Below, piece after piece: positions 32,313-45,035 of a DNA stretch of 64,000 nucleotides. The stretch is from Laguncularia racemosa (taxonomy: Eukaryota; Streptophyta; Magnoliopsida; Myrtales; Combretaceae). The DNA is taken from contig JBBMOL010000092.1 of the NCBI GenBank assembly GCA_037954665.1, forward strand, positions 2,790,001 through 2,854,000, written 5' to 3'. The first letter of the stretch is position 1; each line of letters starts with the position of its first letter. The position numbers and the translations under genes were made by a program. Under the pieces are notes generated by a model. That model ran no database searches. It was not told the DNA's origin and worked only from the letters and a program-made list of their open reading frames with translations.

Positions 32313-34710
32313 CTAATGTGTACATGCATTATACTGATATGCTGAGATCACCCTATTCTTACTCCGGCCCCTTCGTGCACTAGCAATACTAGCAATCAAA
32401 GAGCCAGATCCATTCACTAGTGCGCTAAGCCCCATTAGCTTCAAGCCTAGACTCTTTACCAAGTAAGATATCCTACTATTATCTCCTTCATTCACCAGAT
32501 GCAGGACATGCGCCTCTGCACGAGTTAGCACTGTATAAAGCTGCAAAGGTAGCATGGGGTCAGAACTACCCTTATTACTTTCAATGGTAACTCTCAAGAT
32601 AGCCATTGACCTAGGGTCGTCAGTAGAAGAATCAAAAATGACAGAAAAACTTCCAAATACCAGATCAGGTCTCTTGAACAGATTAACCAGGAGATCACCA
32701 CTTTGTGCAGCACTTCTTGACAGACTCTTCCTTGAGATATTTTGCCACAACCTAGCAGCATCAAGAATGCATGAAGCTTCTCTTAAGCCGCTCAAGAGGG
32801 CACCATGCATGCTTGCAGGATACTTTCTATTGGTGCCTTCACCAGCGAAAAAGAGCCGGTTCCCCACATTTTCTGCCAAAACATCATAATCGCTACCAGA
32901 TGAATGTACTCTTACATGAGAATATGAACCATAAGAGAAAGGGTCAGTGCCCCATCTAGTGCATATTGTTTGTATAGGGTCAGGAACATTGATGCCTCTT
33001 CGATTGAATATACCTATATAACCAAATTCCATGTGAACAAATAACATCAGAAATTAACAGCTGAAATAGAGGGAAAAAAAAAAAACAGGAGGAAGCATAG
33101 GGCAACCATTGACTAATATTAAGAAGCAAGACACAAAAGAATGTACCTCTGAGAACAGTCAAAACTCGGTCAAGTGAATCTGATGGATTTGCGTGTTCAA
33201 ATTGTTGTGCAGCTTCTCCAGCAACCAGTGCAATAAGCACAGGGCCACCTGACACAGTATGGTAACTGTAGAAAAGAAAGAATTCACCACGATTCTGATG
33301 GTCATTGCTAAGACATCCAAATGTATCCAAATCTTCCCCCCAGAAAACGTGAGGGAAAATCAAGGCAACTTTGTTCAACAGTCCAAAACCCAACCTTTCA
33401 ATTGCTGCAAGCTTCCTATGAGGTAACTCTGGTTCAAACTTGATGGTTCTTTTCTTTAAGACACCAAGAGGAACAGTACAAAGGACAGCATCTGCTTGGA
33501 ACGCCTGGTCTCCAGCAATAACCTCAACAGCTTCATCATTGTACCTTACTGCATTCACGGTCTTCTCATAAAGTATAGGAACTTCATCACACAAAGCTTT
33601 TACCAATCTACAATTTCCTCCGGCAAGAAAGCAATGGTCCCCACCCATTTCATAAGGATCATCTTGATCCCAATATGCAGCAGATAAATCCGAAATACAT
33701 CCAGCATTTGCATATTCCAAGTTTGCAAGATGCCAATCAAGAAGTTGTTTTTCCTCACTACTCCCACCCACAGCATACAATTGTATTAATGTCTCCAAGA
33801 CACTTCCTAAAGAAATATCTTTTGCAAACCCATTTTTAATTTGTCTCAATTCCATGACCTTGTCAAGCAATTTATTGAACATAAACTCAACCTTAGAATC
33901 AATTTCTTTATTGACCGGTGTCCCATCAGGGTTGTATAAAAGGCACTTGTCTCTGACTTTATGAAGTGGAATAGACAATTGCCTAGCAAGAACTCCAAGA
34001 GGATTGGCGTGAATGCCAGTTATGATACTGCCACCAAGATCTACTGCAGCAAAATTACCCTTCTGACCCATCTTTTGAGTATAAACTCTACCACCTGGGC
34101 GATTTCTACCTTCTAGCACAATGACCTTGAAACCAAAAGACAACAGCTGCCTTGCTGCTGCAAGCCCAGCAAGTCCAGCACCAACAACAATAACAGACCC
34201 TTCCACAGCATCCTCAGGTACATGACTCATCAATGGCGGTAAAATCCCGAAATTTATGTAGCCATTGTACAACAGAAAATTATAAGCTGAACCTATCAAA
34301 TGCCCCACATCACTACTTAACGTCTCTTTGATTTGACCAATAGATAGCCATACACGTACATTATTCCTCCACCTTGACAATATATGATTCCTAACAACAA
34401 TATAATCATTCTGCTCCCTGCCACCTAATTGTGTCACCACTCCAGCTCGAATTTCTTCCTCAAGCAATGCATCGATGGGGAATCCAAGTGACACAGCTAT
34501 CATGGCCTCAGTTTCGGTCTCTTTCTCTAGCTGATCCCTCGTCCGAAACCTCTTCTTCATCGAACCACCCAAGTGTTTCTCTAGATAGTCATCCATTAAA
34601 TCTTCACTGTAATTCTTAACACCCGATTTCCTTCTTGACGACCTCTTAGGTACCAATCCATCAGAAACCGGCGTTTCAGTCATCGTAACCCGATTCAACC
34701 CGTCAAGCAT
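32313..34710 (-). CDS. LDL2: LDL2-type lysine-specific histone demethylase (SWIRM and amine oxidase)
   Basis: Exons are 34710-33147 and 33013-32313, with a GT-AG intron of 133 bp and a Gly codon split across it, giving 754 residues. The family uses FAD to demethylate histone H3 lysine 4 in the nucleus; plant members repress targets such as FLC. Residues about 63-158 form the SWIRM domain. A Rossmann FAD motif is at 175-186 (VVGAGLAGLAAA), followed by GGRVYTQKMG. RLGFGLLNKVALIFP contains Lys447, equivalent to the catalytic lysine of LSD1. FFAGEGTNRKYPASMHGAL contacts FAD. No LSD1-type tower insertion is seen, as usual in plants. The short N-terminus and C-terminal extension (LFKRPDL, LQLYTVLTRAEAHVLHLV) fit LDL2 better than LDL1 or FLD. 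An in-frame ATG at 34683 is an alternative start. A donor-like AG|GTAATT at 35089 suggests a 5' UTR intron. Confidence 0.93.
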
Positions 34711-35144
34711 TTGAAATATCAAAAATCTAAAACCTCATTAAACGCCTCTAGACCAATATACCCGTTACAAAAAATTACACAATCCTCCAAAATCCCGATC
34801 CTTTTCTAAAAAGATCAAGATTTTCTATTGCACAACAAGAAGGCATCTCAAAAAGATGAATTTGGTGCGAGAAAGTTCAAACTTATGAACTTCACCCAAC
34901 TTTCACATAATTCTTGATTTTCTTCGCTATCCATTCCTTATTAGCTTCACTAACTTTATACCAACATGCACTTAAAACGATTAGCCCCAGTTTCCCAAAT
35001 TATAATCATAAAACACATAATTAACCCGTCGACACGTGCATGTATGTTGATGGGTTCTCAAATGAAAAGAATATTAAGAATAAATTACCTTTGAATTTGA
35101 ATTGGATTCGAAGGATTCTGGAGCTAAGGCAGTCGCGAATTTTC

Positions 35145-35152
35145 TAGGGTTT
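35145..35152 (-). promoter_or_regulatory. Telo-box upstream of the LDL2-type gene
   Basis: On the minus strand this is AAACCCTA within the probable 5' UTR, about 435 bases upstream of the start codon and just upstream of a possible UTR splice donor. Confidence 0.45.
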
Positions 35153-35257
35153 TTGATGGCGCGATCTTGAAGAACGTGTTGTCATGTGGGTGGAGGTTGT
35201 TGAGTTAACTCAGTGATTTAATTAAAAATTTTGGATTGGAGGGAACTGAAAGCGTGG

Positions 35258-35296
35258 TGGGCCGACCACTGCTTGGTGGGCCACATTTAATGGGCC
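35258..35296. promoter_or_regulatory. Cluster of three TGGGCC site II motifs
   Basis: TGGGCC occurs at 35258-35263, 35277-35282 and 35291-35296. Site II elements (TGGGCC/T) bind TCP factors and are typical of broadly expressed plant genes. Their place about 110-150 bp upstream of the probable 5' UTR of the minus-strand LDL2-type gene fits a proximal promoter. Confidence 0.6.
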
Positions 35297-35299
35297 AAA

Positions 35300-38200
35300 A
35301 GTAAAGGCCACAACAAGAGTGTTCCTTTTCGCTCTAGTATGACGACAGACGGCCTTAACAAAGGGTGGGGACAGTGATGGCCCGGAAAAAACCATCGCAG
35401 AAAATTAGAAAATAAAAAGGTAAAAATACGTTAAGATGATATAAGTTTATTTATTTTTTAGTTTCAAGATCTATATTTTTAAGGTTGTCATTTTAAGATT
35501 TAAATTTTTAAAAATATGTTAAAATAGGATCTCTATTTCTCTCTATTATAAAACAATTAAAATTGGGTTTTGAAATAGAAAAAAAAAAAATTAAAAACAC
35601 AAGTACTAAAATGAAAATACTAAAAAACAGAAGATGAATATAAGTTTTTCATACTTTTTTTTTTATTTCAAGACCTATATTTTTTATTACTTTTTTTTTA
35701 ATATCTATCTTTTTATGTGTTCTTATTTTAGGACTTGATTTTTAACAGTAGTAAATCTAACATAAAAATAGCTATCATACCCTGAAACCGAAGGTTGTGA
35801 ACAGTCCACCACATACTCATACCGTAACAAAAGAATGCAAAAACCGATGCTAAAAATTATAAAATTTTAAATTTATTTACATTTTTTTTACCTTCAAATT
35901 TTAATATAAAAGAAAAATCAAAACACATATAATTAAACTATTACATCTTAAGCAAAATCCTTCCTATCAATACACTAGCAATGCACTCGACCCTATACTC
36001 TAATACTAAAATCATTATATATAAATCTTTCCTACACCTAACAAAAATAAAGTTACTAAAAGGATAAGCTAATACTTAGTACACAATCACATAAGCACAT
36101 GTGCATGAACATGCATCACATAACACATACATGCAACCTATTCTAATGCGACATTTGCCAATTATTGTCTTTAAATTTAATTGCTCAAATAATATAGTCT
36201 TCGGTATCCCCAACTTTAGAGTAACTCATAACTCCATACATATATATATATATAATTGAAACCAAGATCACATAAATCGCATTATCCTCAAGATAACGTC
36301 GAGCAACCATCAATTTACTAGTCCACACACAAGCGTCCATATAAGTGTCCTCATTTTGTAAGTATGACCCACTTACATCTTTATATGCTAATCTGTTATA
36401 TGACCTCACTCAAGTCAATGACCCACTGACATGAAAGTTAGCGCTTAACTAACCAAATCCTATCTATACGAGGCTACTTGATGACCAAACAAATTGTACC
36501 CAATCACTAGATGGAGTATCCCAAATCACTGGCATCAACTTCGTATCTTTTTGGGCCTTTCCCAATCACAAGTAGCATACATTTAATTAGGTTTTACTTT
36601 TCATTAGATTAATTTATTTACAACCCTAACAAGCACACTTAATAAACAGTGACTACGTACCTGCATCCTAAGTGTCTATATCGTTCTCTTCACTAAAAGC
36701 ATTTAATCCTAGCACACATACAATCCCCATATCATAAATCTATACCTAAATAAATTCTAAGATCCTAACCTAATCCTAGGTTATCAATTAAATACCTAAA
36801 TGTTTTTATACTTACAATAGGAAGTTTGTTAATTCGATAGTGAAACTTTAGGCTTACCATTCTTAGATGTTTATAATCACTATTAGCAAGCAATTTTAAC
36901 GACCTATTGCTATTATAACACTATCTATAAGGTAACTTTCAACTTGTTAATTATGTAATGCCAACTTTGATAGATACTTAATTATATATATATAAAGTGA
37001 GATTTAACGTATTTTTTTCTTGATTTTTGCATATTTTTGAAGAATTTAAATTTTAATTGAGTAATATTTTGATTTTAGGGCTTTGATGGATAGTGGAATG
37101 AAAAAGAAAGAAAATGAATCCAATTTTACTCAATTCGAAGCAAAATAGATGAATTTATGAATTTTGAAGCTAAACACAACCCAAACATAATTATGTTCAG
37201 AACGTATTAAATTTGATGCTTCACAAAAAGTTACATAGAGGGTAGACATAACCGTGTTCATTGGTTATGTATCTTTCTGAGATAATTGATTTAAACATGA
37301 CCATATCTAAGCCATATCTGCTGCAATGTCCAATTTTATAAGATTTTGATCAATGAATTTGACATGACCTAAAGTACGATCATGTTGGACAACGTGTTGG
37401 CTTAAAACACAATGCTATTGTAAAGAAATTCAAATAAATAATTTTAAGATTAAGGTTAATAAACTTGATAATGATAAAGTTATTAGCTTAAATTAGAAAT
37501 TCTCCCGATCAATGAAATTTAAGAAAAAATTGAATTACTTTTGTTAATGTCACATAATAATTCATAGGGGAAACAAAGTGTAAATACTAGTTTTACCATT
37601 TTGAAGTTAATTCTAAATTGCTTTACTTTCTGTCTTTCAATAAAATTTTAGTTCTTTAGTTAATATTCAATTATAAGTTCTAAATTAATCGATATCTATA
37701 ATTTACCGATTAGATAATAGGGTGCATGTTAATATTAGTACCCATAATCCCTGTAAGGTAATATCCATATTTAATAAACTATATTACAAAATTTGATTGG
37801 TACACTTTTAATTTGTTAATTATGCAATACCAACTTAATCACTTTTGATTAAATAATTAAAGTTTTCTCTCCCTCTCTCTCTCTCTTTTAATTTCCATAA
37901 CTTCCTCTTTTTCTTTTATTCTTTTTTTTTTCCTCCAAAACAACTATATTATCACAAACATAACTCAAAATTAATCAAATTACTCATTTTTCATAACAAC
38001 TTTTCTAAGTCAACTTTAACTCATAATGAATCAAATTATGCATTCATTACTCCATCTCATGAACAACTTTTATATTCCATAATCACTTACTACCAAACTT
38101 ATAACCCTTTTTTTTATAACTTCTAACGAGACATCAAATCTTTCAATAATTTCCAACTTCTAATTCGAAAACACTTTTTCTCCCAAAAAATCTTTAATTA

Positions 38201-41194
38201 AACTCTTGCATAACAACAAATTAAGTATATGTGATTCCTATGATCTATTTGCTTCCTAAATCCATAAATTTGACAATTGCTCATAAACTTATAATAACAA
38301 ATCTTATATCCACTTTTTGACATCATAACCGAAATAAAATTAAACCCTCTTCTTTCATAATTCTCCATCACCTTCTCTTTTATTTATTCATTTATTTTTA
38401 TTTTCACCACTAATTCACGAAAACCGATTTCAAACTACACCAGTAACACAAGTCTTTCAATTTAAGTTCTAAACTGTCAAACTCCTGAAAGCAATTTAAC
38501 CCTTTAATACTAAAATTACTTATGATCGCTTATGAAAACAACAAACTGACTTAGTTATTCTTTCATTAAATTCAATAAATTTCTCTTAATTCCAGAATAG
38601 ATTAAAAAAAACCATAACAAAAACTTATTTTAAAATTACTCTATTGTCTCCCTTTTTAACTTATTTTCTTGGGCATTTCAATGGATAAGAGGGTCAAGTT
38701 TGATTAATTGAGTAAGAAGTTAAAACGTCTTGTTTTTCAAAACTATTTTGTTAAAAATGGTTTGAGCAAAAGTAATCTGGCAAATTGGTAAATGTCATTC
38801 TAAAATTGTAGATAAAATATGCTATTTCATTTTTTTATCAAAACTTGTATTGAAATCACAGTTTAAATATACGATTTTGAAATCATGGATACAATATATG
38901 TTTTCTAAAACTCAATATTTACTAAGGAATCCCCGACTTGAATATGCGAGTTTTGCAATTGCAAGTAAAACATGTGGTTTTAAAATCGGATCTAAGATTG
39001 AGATTTCTATATAAATTTCAAGTTCTCAGTAATCAACCCAAAATCACATCTTAAAACGACAACTTTAGAATAGTATTTGATTAATTAGTTTCGCTAAAAG
39101 CATCTTTGAAAAAATAATTTTCACAAAGTGGGCATCTTTCCTAGTTTCTACCTGAGTAATATAAGATATATTAATCTGTTTGTTTAATCTTGTCTTGAAA
39201 TTGTTGTTGATCTTGTAATTGACGTTCTTTTCTTCATGGTCATGTCTATAGCTCCCTGGCCGGTTAAACTTTTGCACGTATCGTTCACTTTATCACGACA
39301 AAATGATTAAACCACTAAAAATATATGTAAGGTATCATTAAAACTTATCAAAACAAAAGAATTCGGGAACAGATGAATGGAAAATTTGGTAAAGGAATCA
39401 TTATCAATGCAATTTATTTTTTATCAAATAATATCAATTAGTGCCACTAAAATAGCAGTTAGCAGTGTAAGGATCAAAATCAAGATTAAATAATACTTTA
39501 TCAGGCGTACTTTACCAACATCAAAAGCAGATAGAGAAGATTGGTCCGGGAAAAATTGTTTGGTCTATATATCATTGTCCCCATCACAAATGGTTTGAAC
39601 TTAAATATAAATTTAATTAAAGAATATTTATTATTTAAATAATCAAGTTTAATTAAACTAAACTTTTTAAGTTCAAATACCACTCGACTTGACTGGATTC
39701 GTTTACGTACGAATGATCCTACATCTTCATTAATGGTGGAACGGATGCAAGCAATGAAGTTGGTAAAGCCTAACTTCTGTTGATCCTACTGCTTGGTGTT
39801 GGGCAAATACAAAACAAATCATATTTCACGCTGTAGTTGCCGGAATTTCAATTTCCGGTGATTATTAAAATGTATCCCGAAATGCGAGATATGAGCTCAT
39901 GCTCAACAGCTATAGCTTGGACCATCGTAAAGCCTTCCAACGAATATTTTTAGTACCGACCCGAAATAAGTTCAGGGTTATCTTCAACTTTACGAATCAT
40001 CGGCAAATCCAACATGAAACTACACGAAATAAAAGGAATCTATAGACTTCGAAGAAAATAATTTAAGTCGTATCACATGCTCAAGGCTCGTTTTGAGGGC
40101 CTTCCTTCTGCTTTTACGCGTTTTCTGTCTGGGTAATATATCGACGTACGTAAGGAACAGAAGGTGGACAACGTTCAAATTATGTAGTATGTACAAATAC
40201 ATGTTAAGATAACAAGATCGAAAATCTTATTTAAATATTATAAAATTTAAACATTTAGCGTTTACGTTTATATCTCTTCTTATGAAGTATAGGTCAATGG
40301 GATTTTTGCGATGTGTGCACTTCAATCGGAGCCAACGATGTTGTCAAAACTTGAATATGAAGCAAGTGCCAAGTACTTTCTATATAACTTTGTAAATAAA
40401 TCTCTTTAAAGTTTCATTAATAATTACTTCCCATTTTAAGAAAATTTTAACATAGTTTCATTCCTTAGCTAATCAAATCTTTTCAATATTGTTCATTTTT
40501 ATGGGACATTAATTAATGAACCAATCACTTAATTACTTAAATCATGACAAGGTATAATAAAAACTAGATAATCATATCATACCCTATAATTAGGTATTTT
40601 CAGTTTTTGGAATAAAAAACTATTTTATAGCCATCCTCGATACGTTAACCTATGAACCTTTCAATTGTAATACAATGAATAAAACCTATAACTTATTCTT
40701 ATTCAATTTTATATTATAGAAATATCGTTTCATATATTTTCATGTAAGGAAAAAAAAAAAGAATAAAAGGAAAAATTAACTTTCGTAGTTGGGGTGATGC
40801 ATAACATTTAATGAAGTTTCTAAGGGGCAGTTTAAAAAATTAAATATGTGATATCTTGCCTGTAATAATAAATTATAAGGTATCACAAAAAATCGGAATC
40901 TTATAGTATTAGCATGGGTGAATAAAGCCATATACACTACAACTGGCTAGAGGCAGAAGTTACGGAAATTTAGAGTTGGAACCTAGGATGTAACAATAAC
41001 CCATATCCTTGATCCTACCGTCTATGTTGTGTTCAATATGATTAAGGTTGGATTAACACACTTAATCTCCGTACAACTCGTTCAGAAAGCAAAAACTTTT
41101 CCTCTCTTAATTCTAAATTTGAAATTGTCTTGGTCATAACCAGCCATACGGGCCTAGCACGAGACAACAGTGGAATAGGAGATAGTCAAAAGGA
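35300..41194. other. AT-rich intergenic DNA
   Basis: No coding region is supported. Visible are a (CT)n run at 37866-37887 and many poly-T/A tracts. The stretch 35960-36800 is slightly less AT-rich and could be an old retroelement fragment, but I found no matching terminal repeats. Confidence 0.5.
37866..37887. repeat. (CT)n microsatellite
   Basis: A short CT/CCT run of about 22 bases. Confidence 0.9.
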
Positions 41195-41204
41195 TATATA
41201 AATA
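41195..41204 (+). promoter_or_regulatory. TATA box of the root-cap family gene
   Basis: TATATAAATA is followed within about 280 bases by the start codon at 41480. It is the best core promoter candidate for the downstream gene. Confidence 0.5.
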
Positions 41205-41406
41205 GCACAATATTACATAGTGAAACCCCCGAGGCATTGACTAAAGAATTAGTACTATCATAGGGCATTACCTTCTAGGATCTCTGACGCAATCCCCATG
41301 TTCCAAAATTCCAAACTGAGAGATATCTGATTAGATCCCTCTGAAGTCAAACTAACGAAATTCAAAGCAAACCCAGTTGTCGAAATTTCTATAAAAACTA
41401 GAGAAG

Positions 41407-41439
41407 ATGGACCAATTTTACATTGTGCCCGAAGCCTGA
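41407..41439 (+). other. Short upstream ORF in the probable leader
   Basis: An ATG at 41407 opens a ten-codon frame ending in TGA at 41437-41439, before the main ATG at 41480. If the TATA box at 41195 is used, this frame is in the mRNA leader and could lower translation of the main product. Confidence 0.4.
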
Positions 41440-41479
41440 ATCATCCCATCCTTGTTTCAACCACTTAAGGGGAGTGACA

Positions 41480-43317
41480 ATGAAGTTCTCCAAATGCTAT
41501 GGTTTTCCCATCATTTTGCTAGCCTTATGTTCTGGTGTGGTACAGATCAATGCAGCCACTGTGTCTTGTAACATGAGATCTAGTCCATGTTTCCTTAAAA
41601 GGATGCCTTGTCCTGATGAATGTCCAACAATTTCACCTAGTGATCCCAAAGCCAAAGTCTGCTATGTCAACTGCATGTCACCTATTTGCCAGCCTCAATG
41701 CAAGAGTATGTCTCTAGCTTTTCTGCTTTAATAATAGCATATTGTTGCTGTGTTTTCTTAAAGATACCATGTAATTTATGACAATATTGCACTAGACATC
41801 GGGCCTAGACATTACATACTCAAGGGCCATATTACATGGTTCAAAGGAGTACGAAATTGTGGATGTCAATGCCATTTGGGCATATTCCACTGAAATTTAA
41901 TTCAGTACCCATTTTTTGTCAGATTCTGATCATATTGCAAGGTATGATCATATAGCATGAAAAAAATAATTTCCAGTTTCTAAGAATTCTAGTAATTAGT
42001 AGGAGGTAGGAGTCGGATTCGAATAAATTGGACTATAGCATGAAAAAAATTATTTCCGGTTTCTAAAAATTCTAGTAATTAGTAGGAGGTAGGAATCGGA
42101 TTCGAATGAATTGGAATATATGAGCTCATAATTGTATTGTAATTATAAAGCAAGTTTTGTGGATCATAATCCAAATATTGTTGCACACCCAATACTAAGA
42201 AACATTAAAGGAATAAAAATATGTAAACACTATTTTGCATGCTATCATAATGAGAAAAGCGTGGCAGAATAAACTTATTCTTAATCATTTATTTACATTA
42301 GTAACTTTGTTTGCTTGCCTTTACCGTACTTAGTCACATTAAATATATTATAGATTGACGTTACTTCATAATACATAATATAAAATTACTTGCTTTTAAT
42401 TTCTCTAATGTGGATTTGGCATCAGAAATATTCTAAAGTCAAAACCAGTCGATCTAAAAATGTAGGCATATACATGTGTCATGTGATCTTATGTTTACAG
42501 GTTAATATAAATAATCATTACTGCAGATCGAAAACCAAACTGCAATGCTCCTGGAGCAGCATGCCTAGACCCCAGGTTCATCGGTGGAGATGGCATTGTT
42601 TTCTATTTCCATGGCAAAAGCAATGAACATTACACTTTAGTTTCCGATCTCAACCTCCAAATCAATGCCCGGTTCATCGGTCTCCGCCCTGCTGGCAGAA
42701 CCAGGGATTACACATGGATCCAAGCCATGGGAATCCTATTCGGTACTGAGAAATTCTCTCTAGAAGCCACAAGATCATCAAAATGGGACGACGAAGTAGA
42801 CCATCTAACATTCTCCTACAATGAGGAAACGCAATCAGTTCCTGAAGGCATTCTCTCCACTTGGCAATCCCCTGAAGGCAATATCAGGGTGGAGAGAACA
42901 TCCAACAAGAACAGTGCGACAATCTTTGTAGGGAATGTCGCGGAGATATCGGTTAATGTAGTCCCCGTGACGAAAGAAGATGACAGGATCCATAACTACC
43001 ATATTCCCGATGATGACTGCTTCGCTCACTTGGAAGTGCAATTCAGGTTCCATGGTCTGTCCTCCAAAGTCGAGGGATTGCTTGGCAGGACATACCAGCC
43101 GGATTTCAAGAACCCCGCGAAGCCTGGGGTGGCAATGCCGGTCGTGGGAGGCGAAGACAAGTATCGGACAACCTCTCTTCTGTCTTCGGATTGTAACTAT
43201 TGTGTGTACTCGCACGCTAAAGGTGTCGACAGGCAAGTTCCATGGGTTACAGAATATGGTACTTTAGACTGCACTGGAGGGGCTGCTAGTGGCAATGGGA
43301 TTATATGCCGGAGATAG
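41480..43317 (+). CDS. Root-cap domain family secreted protein
   Basis: Exons are 41480-41705 and 42527-43317, joined in phase 1, giving 338 residues. MKFSK is followed by a hydrophobic segment ending near INA, a clear signal peptide (about 25 residues). Residues about 29-90 are Cys-rich (SCNMRSSPC, CPDECP, CYVNCMSPICQPQC). Then comes ACLDPRFIGGDGIVFYFHGK, typical of this plant family. Residues about 235-300 form the Root_cap region (IPDDDCFAHLEVQFRFHGLS, GLLGRTYQPDF, GVAMPVVGGEDKYRT, SDCNYCVY). The family is described as secreted or cell-wall associated and was first noted in root-cap cells; its biochemical role is unknown. The only ATG in frame before the signal peptide is at 41480. Intron 1 (821 bp) carries an 83-bp tandem duplication. 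No break is seen. Confidence 0.93.
41951..42116. repeat. 83-bp tandem duplication inside the root-cap gene intron
   Basis: TATAGCATGAAAAAAAT begins at 41951 and again at 42034. The two 83-bp units differ at only a few positions, so the duplication is fairly recent. Confidence 0.9.
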
Positions 43318-45035
43318 GTGTGAAATTCCTGTTGTTCCTGACAATTAATGTTTTTACACATTCTAGGGATGAGATTTGCCTGCTGAGGAATAAAATTGGT
43401 GGTATTGGTCGGGGGAATATCTTTTCCTTGTCGCGTGTTTCAACGATGGGTTCTTACTTCGTAGAAAAAATTTCAAAAAATAGGATAGTAAGTCCATTGT
43501 GACATGTCTAATGTTGAAAAAACTTTTCACATATTGTTAGATGCCATTGATTCAATTAACCAAGTGTTCTCTGCGATCTCGTTCACATAACGTCATAGTT
43601 TGAATGCAATATCGAAAGAAACTTGATATAATTTTTATAGTTAGCCTTATAATTCTTTACCTTTTATCTGAGATCGGCTACTTTACTTAATACATTGCAA
43701 CCGTATTGCTGGATGTCATTGATTCGGCTCTCACTAATCTTATCCACATAATATTATAATTTATATGCAAAAGAAAAACAAATTCAGATATAGTTTTTAT
43801 AATTAATATTATAATTTTTTTATTTCTTATCTAAAATTTGCAATTTCACACGATTGCATTTCATTTTTTTTTTCTATGTTCTAAAATCACTCTGGAATTT
43901 ACATCTATTTTTAGGTGTAACTAGACTTAATTTTTTTCCCCCTTTGAAAAAAAATCAGTTAACGGACTCATTTTATATTACAAGCTTTTCCTATCATTCG
44001 CAGCGCTCATCACATCAAATTAAGTAATGGACCTTGTCTCATAATATCATCAAAGCAGTAAACCTATCAATATACAGGTGGTTATATCTTATCTCCTAGC
44101 AGACCCCATAATAATTAAATAGGTATCTTTTTTTATAATGATTGGGATGAGTTTTGGGAGAATTTTATATCCAGTAGGAACCCATACCTGATAAAAATTC
44201 CACCTGTAATAGTTAATATTTTATAATTGTATCTTATTGGATTTTTATAGCTGTATCTCATTCGATTTTATTTAAACTTTTAGTAAAAATATATGGTTGA
44301 TTGCTTAATAATCCATAAGCTTTTACATTGATTTACTTTGTTTTAGTATTTAAATCATTTAGTTTTTGTGTATATCTATCATAAAATATAAACTTTTAAA
44401 TAGATTTCTAATAACTTTTTTAGGTTATCAAACAAGTTTTGAATATATTTTAAAAATCACTATAAAGTTTGAAATAGATTTTAAACATTTAATAATGGAA
44501 TAAAAATTATATAATTATAATAGATCTAAAAAAAGGTTGAAATTGTGAAAACCAAACAAATAATAAAACAATATACAATAAACTGATCAGTTATTTAAGG
44601 GCAAACAAGGAATACAAAATTAGTTTCGTTAAGGATATGAAATATCAAATACACTTGTAATTTAATAAAAATTTTGCGTAATGAGTTCCTGAATATGTGA
44701 AAATGGGATGTTAGTGATGGACTAATTAATAAACAAAGTAAACAATTATAGGTATAGAATATGTTTTGTTAAGAGTATTCTAATAACAGGAGTACTTCTT
44801 GTTATATTTAAACCTATCTATGCAAGGGTCTACACTATCTAAATTAAATATGGGTAAGTTAAGTTATAAACCAATAAAGCAATAAAAATACACGTATAAT
44901 AAATAAATGAAAAATGAATGAGTAAAAAAACTTTACTACATTTATAACATACAAATCGGCCTGGTGTAGGAGAATATATGTAGTTCCAACTCTTAGCTAA
45001 AAAGGAGAAAACATCACTGAGGAAAAAGCTCATCA
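43318..45035. other. 3' flank of the root-cap gene and AT-rich intergenic DNA
   Basis: No gene is seen. A diverged tandem duplication of about 172 bp begins at 43534. Confidence 0.6.
43534..43860. repeat. Diverged ~172-bp tandem duplication downstream of the root-cap gene
   Basis: TTGTTAGATGCCATTGATTC at 43534 matches TTGCTGGATGTCATTGATTC at 43706. The parallel continues through CACATAA, TATAATTTTTATAGTTA versus TATAGTTTTTATAATTA, and CTTTTATCTGA versus TTCTTATCTAA. Many substitutions separate the copies, so it is old. Confidence 0.7.

Noticed and set aside
42000..42030. GATTCGAAT-type sequence reminiscent of a tRNA T-arm
   Set aside because: No acceptor, D-arm or anticodon arm can be folded around it. 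It is part of the 83-bp tandem repeat in an intron.
42835..43236. 133-codon minus-strand frame
   Set aside because: It is a shadow of the well-supported root-cap family exon on the plus strand.
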